The translations under genes were made by a program, and so were the position numbers. A stretch of 64,000 bases of DNA from Ktedonobacteraceae bacterium (GTDB lineage Bacteria > Chloroflexota > Ktedonobacteria > Ktedonobacterales > Ktedonobacteraceae). The stretch covers positions 24,013 through 88,012 of the forward strand of contig DASRBN010000011.1 of assembly GCA_035653615.1 (NCBI GenBank), in the 5' to 3' direction. The notes below the pieces were generated by a model. It did not search any database, had not been told where the DNA came from, and worked only from the letters and a program-made list of their open reading frames with translations. This document shows, one piece after another, positions 9,543 to 17,976 of the stretch (position 1 is its first letter; each line of letters begins with the position of its first letter).

Positions 9543-10679
9543 ATGGCCACGAATAAACGAGACTATTATGAGGTACTGGGTGTATCGCGCAGCGCGAGCG
9601 AAGAGGAACTGAAGAAGGCCTTTCGTCGTCTTGCCAAGCAGTATCATCCCGACGCCAATAAAGAGCAGGGAGCGGAAGCCCGCTTTATTGAGATCAATGA
9701 AGCTTATGAAGTATTGAGCGATCCGCAAAAGCGAGCTGCCTATGACCGCTATGGGCACGCGGGCGTGAATGGTTCGGGGACAGCGGGCTTCGGTGACTTT
9801 GCCGGATTCAGCTCGATCAATGATCTTTTTGAAACATTTTTCGCGGGTGCTACGACCTCGCAGCGCCGTTCAGGCATGCAGCGAGGCGCGGACCTCAAAT
9901 ATGAACTGACGATTACCTTTGAAGAGGCGGTGTTTGGTTGCCAGAAAGAGATTGAACTGCCGCGTTGGGAGACCTGCTCAGTATGTCGCGGCAGTGGCGC
10001 GCAACCTGGCACTTCCACGGCTCGCTGTTCCTCCTGCCAGGGCACGGGCGAGATTCGCCGCGTACAGCAGTCGATCTTTGGGCAGTTTGTCAACGTGACG
10101 ATGTGCGAACGCTGCCACGGCGAGGGGCGCGTGATTACGACGCCTTGTGAGAAGTGTCGCGGGCAGGGACGCGTGCGCAACAATCGCCGCGTGGTGGTCA
10201 ATATTCCTGCCGGCGTGGATGACGGCATCAATGTGCGCGTGACAGGCGAGGGCGAGGTAAGCGCTCGCGGTGGGACGCCGGGAAATCTGTATGTGATTCT
10301 TACGGTCAAGCCGCATCCGTTCTTCAAACGCCAGGGCAACGATATCCTCTACGAACTGCCGATTAGCTTTACGCAGGCAGCGCTTGGCGACGAAGTTGAG
10401 GTGCCTACTGTCGATGGCAAGACGACAATGCTCAAGATTCCGGCAGGCACGCAAAGCAATCGCTCGTTCCGTCTCAAGGGTATGGGTGTGCCGGTTGTGC
10501 ATAGCAACGCTCGCGGCGACCAGCACGTTATCGTGAAAGTGGTAACGCCCACCAACCTGACCTCGGAGCAGAAACGCCTGCTCGAGGAGTTTGCTCGCCT
10601 GGAACGCGAACAGGCCGAACAAAACGACAAAAACATCTTCCGCAACTTGTTTGAAAAGACAAAAGATGTGTTCCAATAA
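9543..10679 (+). CDS. dnaJ: Chaperone protein DnaJ (Hsp40)
   Basis: DnaJ is the co-chaperone that stimulates the DnaK ATPase and delivers substrates. The 378-residue protein has a J-domain with HPD at 35-37, a Gly/Phe-containing region, and four zinc-finger CXXCXGXG repeats ([32 protein letters not shown]). The C-terminal substrate domain is complete. ATG 9543 is preferred over an upstream TTG (9521 frame region) because AAAGGA lies 7 nt before it. The last codons, for DVFQ, are part of a 19-bp palindrome shared with the end of the convergent neighbour. Confidence 0.97.
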   Translation: MATNKRDYYEVLGVSRSASEEELKKAFRRLAKQYHPDANKEQGAEARFIEINEAYEVLSDPQKRAAYDRYGHAGVNGSGTAGFGDFAGFSSINDLFETFFAGATTSQRRSGMQRGADLKYELTITFEEAVFGCQKEIELPRWETCSVCRGSGAQPGTSTARCSSCQGTGEIRRVQQSIFGQFVNVTMCERCHGEGRVITTPCEKCRGQGRVRNNRRVVVNIPAGVDDGINVRVTGEGEVSARGGTPGNLYVILTVKPHPFFKRQGNDILYELPISFTQAALGDEVEVPTVDGKTTMLKIPAGTQSNRSFRLKGMGVPVVHSNARGDQHVIVKVVTPTNLTSEQKRLLEEFARLEREQAEQNDKNIFRNLFEKTKDVFQ

Positions 10680-10705
10680 AACAGGCGTTTTATTGGAACA
10701 CATCT
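10664..10705. terminator. Bidirectional terminator overlapping two gene ends
   Basis: A perfect 19-bp inverted repeat (10664-10682 and 10687-10705) has a 4-nt loop, AGGC. It contains the last codons and stop of dnaJ on one arm and of the convergent gene on the other. The T-rich run of each arm can serve as a U-tract. Both proteins therefore end in DVFQ. Confidence 0.8.
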
Positions 10706-11670
10706 AATTCTTCGATATCTTTCCGACTCCTGTCGTACGGGGCATTCTGCGCGCGCTCTCCAAACTCAGCGAGTACGGGATAGTGATCGCTGGCTTTCTC
10801 CCCCGCAATACCATTTCCCCCGGTGATTACCTTGCAGCACGTGAGACGTCGCGTCATTTCTGGGCTGGCAAAGATATAATCGATGCGACCGGCAGGTGCG
10901 CCCGCAGGACAGGTGAATCCGGAGGCGCGCGGGTTCGTATAGCGAAAACTGTCGGTATAGCCCGCTTTCAGTAACAGGTCAATGCTGCCGCGCGGCGCAT
11001 ACAGCGTCACCAGCTCGTCAAAAATCGCCGATAATATCCTGCTGCGAGGGATAGCTCGCAGCAGCGGGTTGAAGATGTGGAAAGCAGGAGGTACCACAAA
11101 ATTCAGGTAGGGATGCCCACTGTTGACCAGGGCATCTTGCTTGTAGCGCCGATCCAACATCGCGAGATAGCCCAGCAACGCGCTGCCTTTCAAGCGATCT
11201 CCTGGCGCGAGCGCGTTGAAATCGCCCATCAAAAGATGAGGCGTTCCTTGTAAGGGGGCCATGATGCGCAAAATTTCACGCACTTCAGTACGCCGGATGC
11301 TATCGCCGGCTCGTCCATGACTAAAAGATGCCGTCAGGTGCGTCACAAAGACCGTAAGCTGACTGCCATCCTTTTCCTCAACACACACCTCTAAAAGTGG
11401 CTTTGTCAGGATATCAGGGCGTGTATGCACCTGCGTTCGCACAATGGGAAGACGGCTGAGTACGGCTGCCTGCCAATCCGTGCTATGCTGCCCGCTGGCG
11501 CTCATCCGGTATTCCATGCCCAGCCGCTCTGCCAGCGTTTCAACGACCCGTGGATTCGTGGCCTCGACAAGGCCAACAACATCAGGGTCAGCAGATCGAA
11601 TCATCGTAGTTATCTGATCAATGCGAGGTCGACCACCAACGAGGATATTATATGAAAGTACGCGCGTCAT
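10690..11670 (-). CDS. Endonuclease/exonuclease/phosphatase (EEP) fold protein
   Basis: This is a metal-dependent phosphodiesterase or phosphatase of the EEP superfamily (DNase I, sphingomyelinase and inositol phosphatase relatives). The 326-residue protein has the expected active-site motifs: Asn8 in LSYNI, Glu36 in GLVEAT, a VFVTHL strand, Asp149/Asn151 in MGDFNAL, and SDHYPVLAEF near residue 300. There is no signal peptide or membrane segment, so it appears cytosolic. The substrate cannot be predicted. It converges on dnaJ and shares the terminator palindrome with it. It is probably a single-gene transcript. Confidence 0.85.
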   Translation of the reverse strand: MTRVLSYNILVGGRPRIDQITTMIRSADPDVVGLVEATNPRVVETLAERLGMEYRMSASGQHSTDWQAAVLSRLPIVRTQVHTRPDILTKPLLEVCVEEKDGSQLTVFVTHLTASFSHGRAGDSIRRTEVREILRIMAPLQGTPHLLMGDFNALAPGDRLKGSALLGYLAMLDRRYKQDALVNSGHPYLNFVVPPAFHIFNPLLRAIPRSRILSAIFDELVTLYAPRGSIDLLLKAGYTDSFRYTNPRASGFTCPAGAPAGRIDYIFASPEMTRRLTCCKVITGGNGIAGEKASDHYPVLAEFGERAQNAPYDRSRKDIEELDVFQ

Positions 11671-11756
11671 TCGTTCTATTTTCCTTACATGATGAGATAG
11701 TATCTGGTTTCAGTATATCAGACGGAGAGAGACGGATGAAAGCTACATGGCGCGAC

Positions 11757-11785
11757 TTGACAAACTGCCCCGCATAGTATACCTT
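11757..11785 (+). promoter_or_regulatory. Candidate leuS promoter
   Basis: TTGACA (11757-11762) is followed by GTATACC. The best -10 readings are TATACC with a 15-bp spacer or TACCTT with 17 bp. It lies directly before the T-box leader, where a promoter is expected. Confidence 0.5.
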
Positions 11786-12096
11786 CATTCTTAACAATAT
11801 CATACGTAGCATTGATCGAGGGAAGTAGGTTTGCGCTCCGGCTTCAGAGAGCTGGTGGGTGATGCGAGCCAGCGCCGGGGACGAACTGAAACTGCCTCGT
11901 GAGCTGTGGCTGTGAAATGCCATTCCAGCAATGGAGGATGTAAGTAGTAGTCACCGGGAACTCCCGTTACAGAGCGCGGGTGTGTTCGCACCCAGAAAGG
12001 CAGCTATCGCGAGATAGCTGCGAAGCAAGGTGGTACCGCGAAAGTGAGTCGTATGCGCACTGTTCGCCCTTGTCGGGCGGAGGGCGCATTCTTTTT
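11786..12096 (+). ncRNA. T-box riboswitch leader (leucine) of leuS
   Basis: The leader shows the hallmarks of a T-box that senses uncharged tRNA. A stem-I distal segment carries AGAGAGCTGG...GCGAGCCAGC, and the conserved antiterminator box AAGGTGGTACCGCG is at 12027-12040. A terminator follows at 12053-12096, with arms ATGCGC/GCGCAT, inner arms CGCCC/GGGCG and TCTTTTT. Uncharged leucyl-tRNA should stabilise the antiterminator and allow leuS transcription. The leucine assignment comes from the downstream gene. A CTG triplet in the 3' side of stem I (near 11895) could be the specifier, but I did not resolve the fold. The 5' boundary is approximate. Confidence 0.9.
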
Positions 12097-12133
12097 GCCC
12101 TCCGCGCTGTCCAAAAGCAACAAGGAGGATCGA

Positions 12134-14662
12134 ATGCCACAACAGGAACCGGCCAGCATCGACGCTGGCACGCCAGAACAGGGGCAACAAACCCAACAAA
12201 CGTCATCGTCTCAACTTGCCAGGGTGCGACCGCCCAGGTATGATTTCGCAAGCTTCGAGGAGAAGTGGCGCGAACGATGGGAGCAGCAGCATCTCTACCA
12301 GGTAGACCTGGAACGCGCTGAGCGGCCTTACTACAACCTCATGATGTTCCCCTACCCTTCCGCTGAGGGATTGCACGTGGGCAACATGTATTCCTATGTT
12401 GGCTCGGACATTCATGGGCGCTGGATGACCATGCAAGGGTATGATGTCTTCGAGCCGATCGGATTCGACGCCTTCGGCATCCACAGCGAAAACTTCGCTA
12501 TCAAGCGCGGCGTGCATCCCATGCTGCTCACCGGACACAACGTCGAACATTTTCGCGAACAGCAGTTGAAGCGCATCGGCAATCGCTTCGACTGGTCGCA
12601 CGAGGCACATACCACCGACCCGCGCTACTATAAATGGACGCAGTGGATTTTCCTGCAATTGTTCAAAGCTGGATTGGCCGAACGCAAGACCGCGCCGGTC
12701 AACTGGTGTCCAAAGGACAAAACCGTGCTGGCCGATGAACAGGTAATTGCCGGTCGCTGCGAGCGCTGCGGAACGCTGGTAGAGCGGCGCTGGCTGGAAC
12801 AGTGGTTCCTGAAACTGACAGCCTACGCGCAGCGGCTCCTGGACAACCTGGAATGGATCGACTGGTCGGAGCGCGTCAAAACGGCCCAGCGCAACTGGAT
12901 AGGCCGTTCAGAGGGACTCGAATTTGAGATGCAGATCGATGGGTTACCGGGCGAGAGCGTACAGGTCTATACGACGCGCCCGGATACCATCTTCGGCATG
13001 ACCTTCGTAGCGCTGGCCCCACTTCACCCGCTTATTCCACGCATCACAGCGGGCGAGCATCTCACAGCTGTCACCGCCTACCAGCAGCAGGCCAATCGTC
13101 CACACGACGACGAGCAGCGCATCATGACCGGCGTCTTCACTGGAGCCTTTGCCCTGCATCCCCTGACCGGCGAGCGCATTCCTATCTGGGTAGCTGATTT
13201 TGTCCTGGAAGGCTACGGTGCAGGCGCGATCATGGGCGTCCCGGCGCACGACGAACGCGACATGGCCTTCGCGAAAGCCATGGGATTGCCGGTGCGCGTG
13301 ATAGTTATCCCGCCCGATGACGATGCAGCGCTGCTTGTGGAACAGATGCAGCAAACCGGAGAAGCATATGTGCAACCGGGAGTGCTGATCGATTCCGCCG
13401 GGTATTCAGGCATGACCTCGGCACAGGCCAGCGACGCCTTTGCTGCCTGGTTCGAGGAGCGTGGTAGCGGCAAGCGGGTCGCGAAATACCACCTGCGCGA
13501 CTGGCTCATCAGCCGCCAGCGCTACTGGGGGCCGCCCATTCCAATCATCTACTGCCCGCGGCATGGAGCCGTAGCGGTGCCGGAAGACCAGTTGCCGGTT
13601 CTCCTGCCCAGCACGGAGAACTGGATGCCCACCGGAACCGGAGCGTCACCGCTCGCGGCCATCGAGGAGTTTGTCTCGACAACCTGCCCCATCTGCGGCC
13701 AACCGGCCAGGCGCGAAACGGATGTCAGCGATAACTTCCTGGACTCAGCCTGGTACTACCTACGCTACCTGTCTCACAACGACGAGACGCAGGCCTGGGA
13801 CCCGGCCCTGGCGCGCAAGTGGCTACCGGTTGACATGTACATCGGCGGCCTGGAACACAGCGTTCTGCACCTGATGTACGCACGCTTTATCGCGATGGCG
13901 CTGCACGATCTTGGCTATCTGGAGTTCGAGGAGCCGTTTAAACGCTTCCGTGCCAACGGTACGATTACGAAGGATGGCGCGAAGATCTCCAAATCAAGAG
14001 GGAACGTCGTCAACCCGGACGACTACATCTCGCGCTTCGGCGCGGATGTGTTCAGAGTCTACCTGATGTTCATGGGACCTTATGATGCCGGCGGCGATTT
14101 CAGCGACCGCGGCATCGGCGGTGTCGTGCGCTTCCTTGACCGCGCCTGGTCGCTGGTCACGCGCCATGCCGCGAGCGCGGTCGAGGAAGCGGTCCAGGGA
14201 GATGCGCGGCGTGTCCTTCACCAAACCATCAAGCGCGTCACCGAAGATATCGCCACCCTGAAATACAATACCGCAATTGCTGCGCTGATGGAGTTGCTCA
14301 ACAGCCTGGAAAGCAGGCAAACCGTTACAGGCGAGGAACTGCGCACGCTGTTGCTGCTTATGGCTCCCCTGGCTCCCTATATCACAGAGGAACTCTGGGA
14401 GCGCATTGGCCAGCCAGGCTCAATCCACACCGCATCCTGGCCCGCGTTCGATACTGACGCTATCCGCGCCGAGACGCTGGCACTCGCTGTGCAGGTCAAC
14501 GGTCGCGTCCGTGGTCGCCTCGAAGTCGCGTACAACACGCCCGAAGCTGAGATCAAACGGCTGGCGCTAGAGGCTCCCAGAGTGCAAGCATATATAGATG
14601 GGCAGCAAGTGAGCCGCGTGATTTACGTACCGGAGCGGCTGGTGAATATTGTGACCGAGTAA
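12134..14662 (+). CDS. leuS: Leucyl-tRNA synthetase
   Basis: LeuRS charges tRNA-Leu with leucine in the cytoplasm. The 842-residue class I enzyme has HVGN (81-84) as its HIGH-type motif, a zinc-ribbon-like CPKDKTVLADEQV..CERCG segment, and a CP1 editing domain containing TTRPDTIFGMTF and GAGAIMGVPAHDERD. The KMSKS loop reads KISKS (617-621), followed by the anticodon-binding domain. ATG 12134 is preceded by AAGGAGG. A longer frame from GTG 12044 runs through the T-box terminator and is not used. Expression is controlled by the T-box leader. An NTP pyrophosphatase gene follows after 21 bp. Confidence 0.97.
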   Translation: MPQQEPASIDAGTPEQGQQTQQTSSSQLARVRPPRYDFASFEEKWRERWEQQHLYQVDLERAERPYYNLMMFPYPSAEGLHVGNMYSYVGSDIHGRWMTMQGYDVFEPIGFDAFGIHSENFAIKRGVHPMLLTGHNVEHFREQQLKRIGNRFDWSHEAHTTDPRYYKWTQWIFLQLFKAGLAERKTAPVNWCPKDKTVLADEQVIAGRCERCGTLVERRWLEQWFLKLTAYAQRLLDNLEWIDWSERVKTAQRNWIGRSEGLEFEMQIDGLPGESVQVYTTRPDTIFGMTFVALAPLHPLIPRITAGEHLTAVTAYQQQANRPHDDEQRIMTGVFTGAFALHPLTGERIPIWVADFVLEGYGAGAIMGVPAHDERDMAFAKAMGLPVRVIVIPPDDDAALLVEQMQQTGEAYVQPGVLIDSAGYSGMTSAQASDAFAAWFEERGSGKRVAKYHLRDWLISRQRYWGPPIPIIYCPRHGAVAVPEDQLPVLLPSTENWMPTGTGASPLAAIEEFVSTTCPICGQPARRETDVSDNFLDSAWYYLRYLSHNDETQAWDPALARKWLPVDMYIGGLEHSVLHLMYARFIAMALHDLGYLEFEEPFKRFRANGTITKDGAKISKSRGNVVNPDDYISRFGADVFRVYLMFMGPYDAGGDFSDRGIGGVVRFLDRAWSLVTRHAASAVEEAVQGDARRVLHQTIKRVTEDIATLKYNTAIAALMELLNSLESRQTVTGEELRTLLLLMAPLAPYITEELWERIGQPGSIHTASWPAFDTDAIRAETLALAVQVNGRVRGRLEVAYNTPEAEIKRLALEAPRVQAYIDGQQVSRVIYVPERLVNIVTE

Positions 14663-14683
14663 GAAAGGCACGGAGCAGCAAAT

Positions 14684-15232
14684 ATGATCGATTCGCTAAC
14701 ATTCATCACAAGCAATCCAGGAAAGGCCAGGCAACTCGGCCGGTATCTAGACTTTCCCGTGATTCACAAAAACATTGACCTGGTCGAAATGCAATCGCTT
14801 GATTTAACAGAGATCATCGAGCAGAAAGCCAAAGAGGCTTATAAGCATATCCGCTCGCCGGTACTGGTAGAAGATACCTCGCTACGATTTCTGACATTGG
14901 GCAGATTGCCGGGGCCACTCATCAAATGGTTTTTAACAGAACTGGGTACAAATGGGCTTTGCAAGTTGCTTGATGGATATACGGATCGATCTGCCCTGGC
15001 AGAAGTACAATTTGGCTTGTATGATGGCGAGATGTTTCAGTCCTTCGCAGGTAGTAGAGAAGGTTCGATTGCTCCTGCTCCACGCGGGAACAGCGGCTTT
15101 GGTTGGGATTCCATATTCATCCCTAAAGGGTATCACAAGACATGGGGCGAGATGACGAGCAGCGAAACGCAAGAAACATCGATGAGAAAAATCGCGCTGA
15201 AGAAACTGGAAGTGTATTTATCTGCCCTGTAG
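14684..15232 (+). CDS. Non-canonical purine NTP pyrophosphatase, RdgB/HAM1 family
   Basis: The family hydrolyses ITP, XTP and dITP to monophosphates and so keeps deaminated purines out of nucleic acids. The 182-residue protein has the N-terminal TSNPGKARQL motif, VEDTSLRF, LPGPLIKWF and SGFGWDSIFIP, all typical of the family. A start-proximal GGAG is present. It lies 21 bp after leuS and may share its transcript, which would place it under T-box control. It is slightly shorter and more divergent than typical RdgB, so the preferred nucleotide is uncertain. Confidence 0.85.
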   Translation: MIDSLTFITSNPGKARQLGRYLDFPVIHKNIDLVEMQSLDLTEIIEQKAKEAYKHIRSPVLVEDTSLRFLTLGRLPGPLIKWFLTELGTNGLCKLLDGYTDRSALAEVQFGLYDGEMFQSFAGSREGSIAPAPRGNSGFGWDSIFIPKGYHKTWGEMTSSETQETSMRKIALKKLEVYLSAL

Positions 15233-15262
15233 GGGTAGGGGAGCTTGCTCCCCCACCCCTAC
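15230..15262. terminator. Inverted repeat / terminator between convergent genes
   Basis: GTAGGGGTAGGGGAGC pairs with GCTCCCCCACCCCTAC (one bulge) around a TT-containing loop. It overlaps the pyrophosphatase stop codon and lies before the glyS end. It shares the GTAGGGG/CCCCTAC core of the second repeat family and probably stops transcription from both sides. Confidence 0.6.
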
Positions 15263-15277
15263 TGAGATTGTAACGTC

Positions 15278-16654
15278 CTATGCGTAATTCCAGGTCACGC
15301 GCTTCAGAAGGTATGATGGCAGTTCGTTAATGGGAAGACGAATCTGAGTCATACCATCACGCTCGCGAATCGTGACTGTCGAATCCTCAAGGGTCTGGAA
15401 ATCGACGGTGACGCAATACGGCGTGCCGATCTCGTCCTGGCGGCGATAGCGGCGACCGATATTGGCCACATCATCGTACTGCGCGACCATGAACCGCTTC
15501 AAGCGATTATGGATATCCTTCGCCGTCGTTACCAGTTCCTCTTTGTTCTTCTGCAAGGGCAATACCGCGACCTTGACGGGCGCCAGCCACGGATGCAGGC
15601 GCAGCACAGTGCGGCCCTCCTTATCCTTGCCGGATGGTGGCTCTTCCTCGTAGGCATCGAGCAGCAGGTTCAGGAAGGTGCGATCCACGCCGCCAGAGGT
15701 CTCGACGATCCATGGGATATACCGTTCTTTGGTCTCTGGATCGGTATAGCTCAGGTCGTGGCCGCTGTACTCACTGTGGCGCGAAAGATCCCAGTCTTGC
15801 CGCCAGTGAATGCCCTCCCATTCCTGCCAGCCCAGTACAGTTCGATACTCGATGTCGAAAGCTTGCTTCGCGTAATGGGCAAGCTCATCGGGCGCGTGAG
15901 CGCGGAAGCGCAGGCGATCCTTGTGGTTGATGATACCCTCGTACCACTTGAAGCGGAACTCTTTCCAGTAATCGAACCACTTCTGCATCTCGCTCGGATG
16001 CACGAAGAATTGCAGGTCCCACTGCTCGAATTCGCGCTGGCGGAAGAGGAAGTTGCCGGGTGTGACCTCGTTGCGGAACGCCTTACCAATCTGGCAAATG
16101 CCGAAAGGTATCTGCATGCGCGAGGACTTCAAGACATTATCGTAGTCCAGGTAGATGTTCTGGCAGGCCTCGCCGCGCAGGTAGGTCTTCATGCGCTCGC
16201 CCTCGACGACGCCGATATATGTTTCCATCATCAGGTTGAAGAGACGCGGCTCCGTCAGTTCGCCGCCACATTCCGGGCATTTATTTTGCTCGACGTTCTC
16301 TACTGGCAGGTGATCCAGGCGGAAACGCCGCTTGCAGTTCTTGCAATCCACGAGCCGGTCGACGAAATTCTCAACATGGCCGCTGGCCTCCCACACGCGC
16401 GGGTGCGTGATGATATTGCCTTCGATACCGACGACGTTATCATTCATCTGCACCATCGACCACCACCAGTAGCGGCGGATGTTGTTGCGCAATTCGACGC
16501 CGAGCGGCCCGAAGTCATAGATGCCGGAGACGCCGCCGTAGATTTCGGAGTTGGGGTAGACGAAGCCACGCCGCTTGCACAACGAAACGATCTTCTCAAT
16601 GGGAACAAGCGGAGTGTCCTCGGTTGCTTGAACCTTGTCCTCTGTCTGTGTCAT
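15278..16654 (-). CDS. glyS: Glycyl-tRNA synthetase (single-chain, dimeric type)
   Basis: This enzyme charges tRNA-Gly. The 458-residue class II synthetase is the alpha2 type (GlyQS), not the alpha2beta2 type. Seen motifs are VSLCKRRGFVYPNSEIYGG, YDFGPLGVELRNNIRRYWW, a zinc-ribbon-like CKNCKRRF..CPECGGEL insertion, FRNEVTPGNFLFRQREFEQWD (motif 2 region), and a C-terminal anticodon-binding domain (KVAVLPLQKN). The ATG at 16654 is chosen because GAAAGGAAAG precedes it. The frame stays open upstream to 16816 through the leader terminator and is not used there. A T-box leader lies upstream. Confidence 0.95.
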   Translation of the reverse strand: MTQTEDKVQATEDTPLVPIEKIVSLCKRRGFVYPNSEIYGGVSGIYDFGPLGVELRNNIRRYWWWSMVQMNDNVVGIEGNIITHPRVWEASGHVENFVDRLVDCKNCKRRFRLDHLPVENVEQNKCPECGGELTEPRLFNLMMETYIGVVEGERMKTYLRGEACQNIYLDYDNVLKSSRMQIPFGICQIGKAFRNEVTPGNFLFRQREFEQWDLQFFVHPSEMQKWFDYWKEFRFKWYEGIINHKDRLRFRAHAPDELAHYAKQAFDIEYRTVLGWQEWEGIHWRQDWDLSRHSEYSGHDLSYTDPETKERYIPWIVETSGGVDRTFLNLLLDAYEEEPPSGKDKEGRTVLRLHPWLAPVKVAVLPLQKNKEELVTTAKDIHNRLKRFMVAQYDDVANIGRRYRRQDEIGTPYCVTVDFQTLEDSTVTIRERDGMTQIRLPINELPSYLLKRVTWNYA

Positions 16655-16741
16655 GAGTGGTTTCTTTCCTTTCCTCAAAAACATGATATTTGAGGTCGAA
16701 CCACTCAATAAAGGTCGCAACGATTTCTGAGTGGCCGCCTC

Positions 16742-17004
16742 AAAAAAATTCCCCAGGCGTTCATTCTTCTGCAAAACGCCCAGGGACGAATACATGCCGT
16801 TGCAGGCCTGGGGCAACTACAAACTGCGGCATGATGCGCGGTTCCACCCTGCTTCTTCACCCAATCGTGTGAAGCCACTCATTGAATCCAGCTCCGAAGC
16901 GCCTTCGCCTGCTGCGAATAACCGGCATCGCACCATTCGCCGGCTCTCTGCTATCCCTGGCAGGTTACTCCTCTTCATCATCACTGGAGGATATATGCTT
17001 GTAT
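16742..17004 (-). ncRNA. T-box riboswitch leader (glycine) of glyS
   Basis: On the minus strand a stem-I region carries AGAGAGCCGG...GATGCCGG. It is followed by the antiterminator box AGCAGGGTGGAACCGCGC (16837-16854) and a terminator (16742-16785). The terminator's CCCTGGGCGTT and AACGCCTGGGG arms pair throughout with two G-U pairs, and a T-run follows. Uncharged tRNA-Gly should favour read-through into glyS. The amino acid is inferred from the gene served; the specifier codon was not resolved. Confidence 0.9.
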
Positions 17005-17010
17005 GTGCGT

Positions 17011-17039
17011 AGTATATCGCAGTTGAGGGGAAGATGCAA
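17011..17039 (-). promoter_or_regulatory. glyS promoter
   Basis: Read on the minus strand, TTGCAT, a 17-bp spacer and TATACT lie just upstream of the T-box leader. Spacing and -10 are close to the sigma-A consensus. Confidence 0.75.
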
Positions 17040-17145
17040 TAGTCACGGCTTGAGTTCGTTTTTTTGAGGACTTGTCGGATCATTTCTCGGATGCCATCTC
17101 GATTGTTGTGTAGCGAAAGGGTCGTAGAGAAAGAGCCCTCAGACC

Positions 17146-17628
17146 TTAGCGATTAATCTCAATGATTAAGACCCAGGCATCAGTAAAAGCGGCGAGGAAG
17201 GAGAGCAGGGTCGCGGCGACCATCCAATAGAGACCGTTGATTCCGAAGATCAGGACAACGATGCCAGCAAGAACAAAGGAGATCGCCGCCACCTGGCTGA
17301 CCACGCCCCAACGGACGAACGCGCGGCGATACTGAGCTTGCGTCTTGCGCAGGCTATTGAGTTGGAGGAGAGACATCATCACCCAATCGATCAGTCCAAT
17401 GAGCAGGATTTCGATACCAATGGCAAGGAAGGACTGTCCAGGAATCAGGAGCAGCGAGCAAATGAAGAGTACCGCCACCAGGGCCACCAGGGCTTCTAAA
17501 GCTCGATTGGTCAAGATAGATGACGCCATAATCTTCGTGAGATTGATCGAGACTCCCACAAAGACGAGCCCAGTCAGCGCGGCTGAGGCTCCCAGCTCGC
17601 CAACGAAAAAATTCTCCCAACCACTCAT
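17146..17628 (-). CDS. Small membrane protein, unknown function
   Basis: The 160-residue protein starts MSGWENFFVGELGASAALTG and has four hydrophobic segments (about 10-33, 45-70, 78-95, and 110-155 as a pair). It has short polar loops with an Arg/Gln-rich stretch (SLRKTQAQYRRAF). No catalytic motif is visible and I cannot name the family. ATG 17628 is preceded by AAGGAGCAG; the frame is open upstream to 17679 without a better start. It stands alone between glyS and a divergent gene. Confidence 0.75.
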   Translation of the reverse strand: MSGWENFFVGELGASAALTGLVFVGVSINLTKIMASSILTNRALEALVALVAVLFICSLLLIPGQSFLAIGIEILLIGLIDWVMMSLLQLNSLRKTQAQYRRAFVRWGVVSQVAAISFVLAGIVVLIFGINGLYWMVAATLLSFLAAFTDAWVLIIEINR

Positions 17629-17976
17629 ATCTGCTCCTTGACAAGACTTTTCTCTGATCGCTCCTCTGCATCCAACCACCCTTCTGAATACTTGAGGTTG
17701 AGTTCATTCTACCACACTTTGCTTCTGATAGGTGAGGGCATTGAGTAGGACACTGGGGGCTGCACATCGCTACACAACTAGCAAGATAGCACCTGTCTTT
17801 CTCTCTCAAGGATACCTCCTTTTCCCTCCTCTCATCAAATCACGATGGACTGATCACTAGAGCAAACAGGAGCGCCGCCAACCTTAATGGCGGGGACGCT
17901 GCCTTTGGTAAAAGACGGCAATCTCTGGTAAAATGAAGTCAGAAGAAGTGTTTCATATGAGAGCACAGGAGCCAGA
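17629..17976. other. Divergent intergenic region
   Basis: This 348-bp gap separates the small membrane protein (minus) from the nucleotidyltransferase-like gene (plus). A promoter-like pair facing right is TTGGTA (17905-17910), 18 bp and TAAAAT (17929-17934). Nothing else was recognised. Confidence 0.5.

Noticed and set aside
12044..12133. Upstream GTG start for leuS
   Set aside because: It lies inside the T-box antiterminator/terminator region; AAGGAGG precedes ATG 12134 instead.
15509..16693. 394-codon open frame on the plus strand
   Set aside because: It is antisense to glyS, whose motifs are clear; the translation has no family pattern and no ribosome site.
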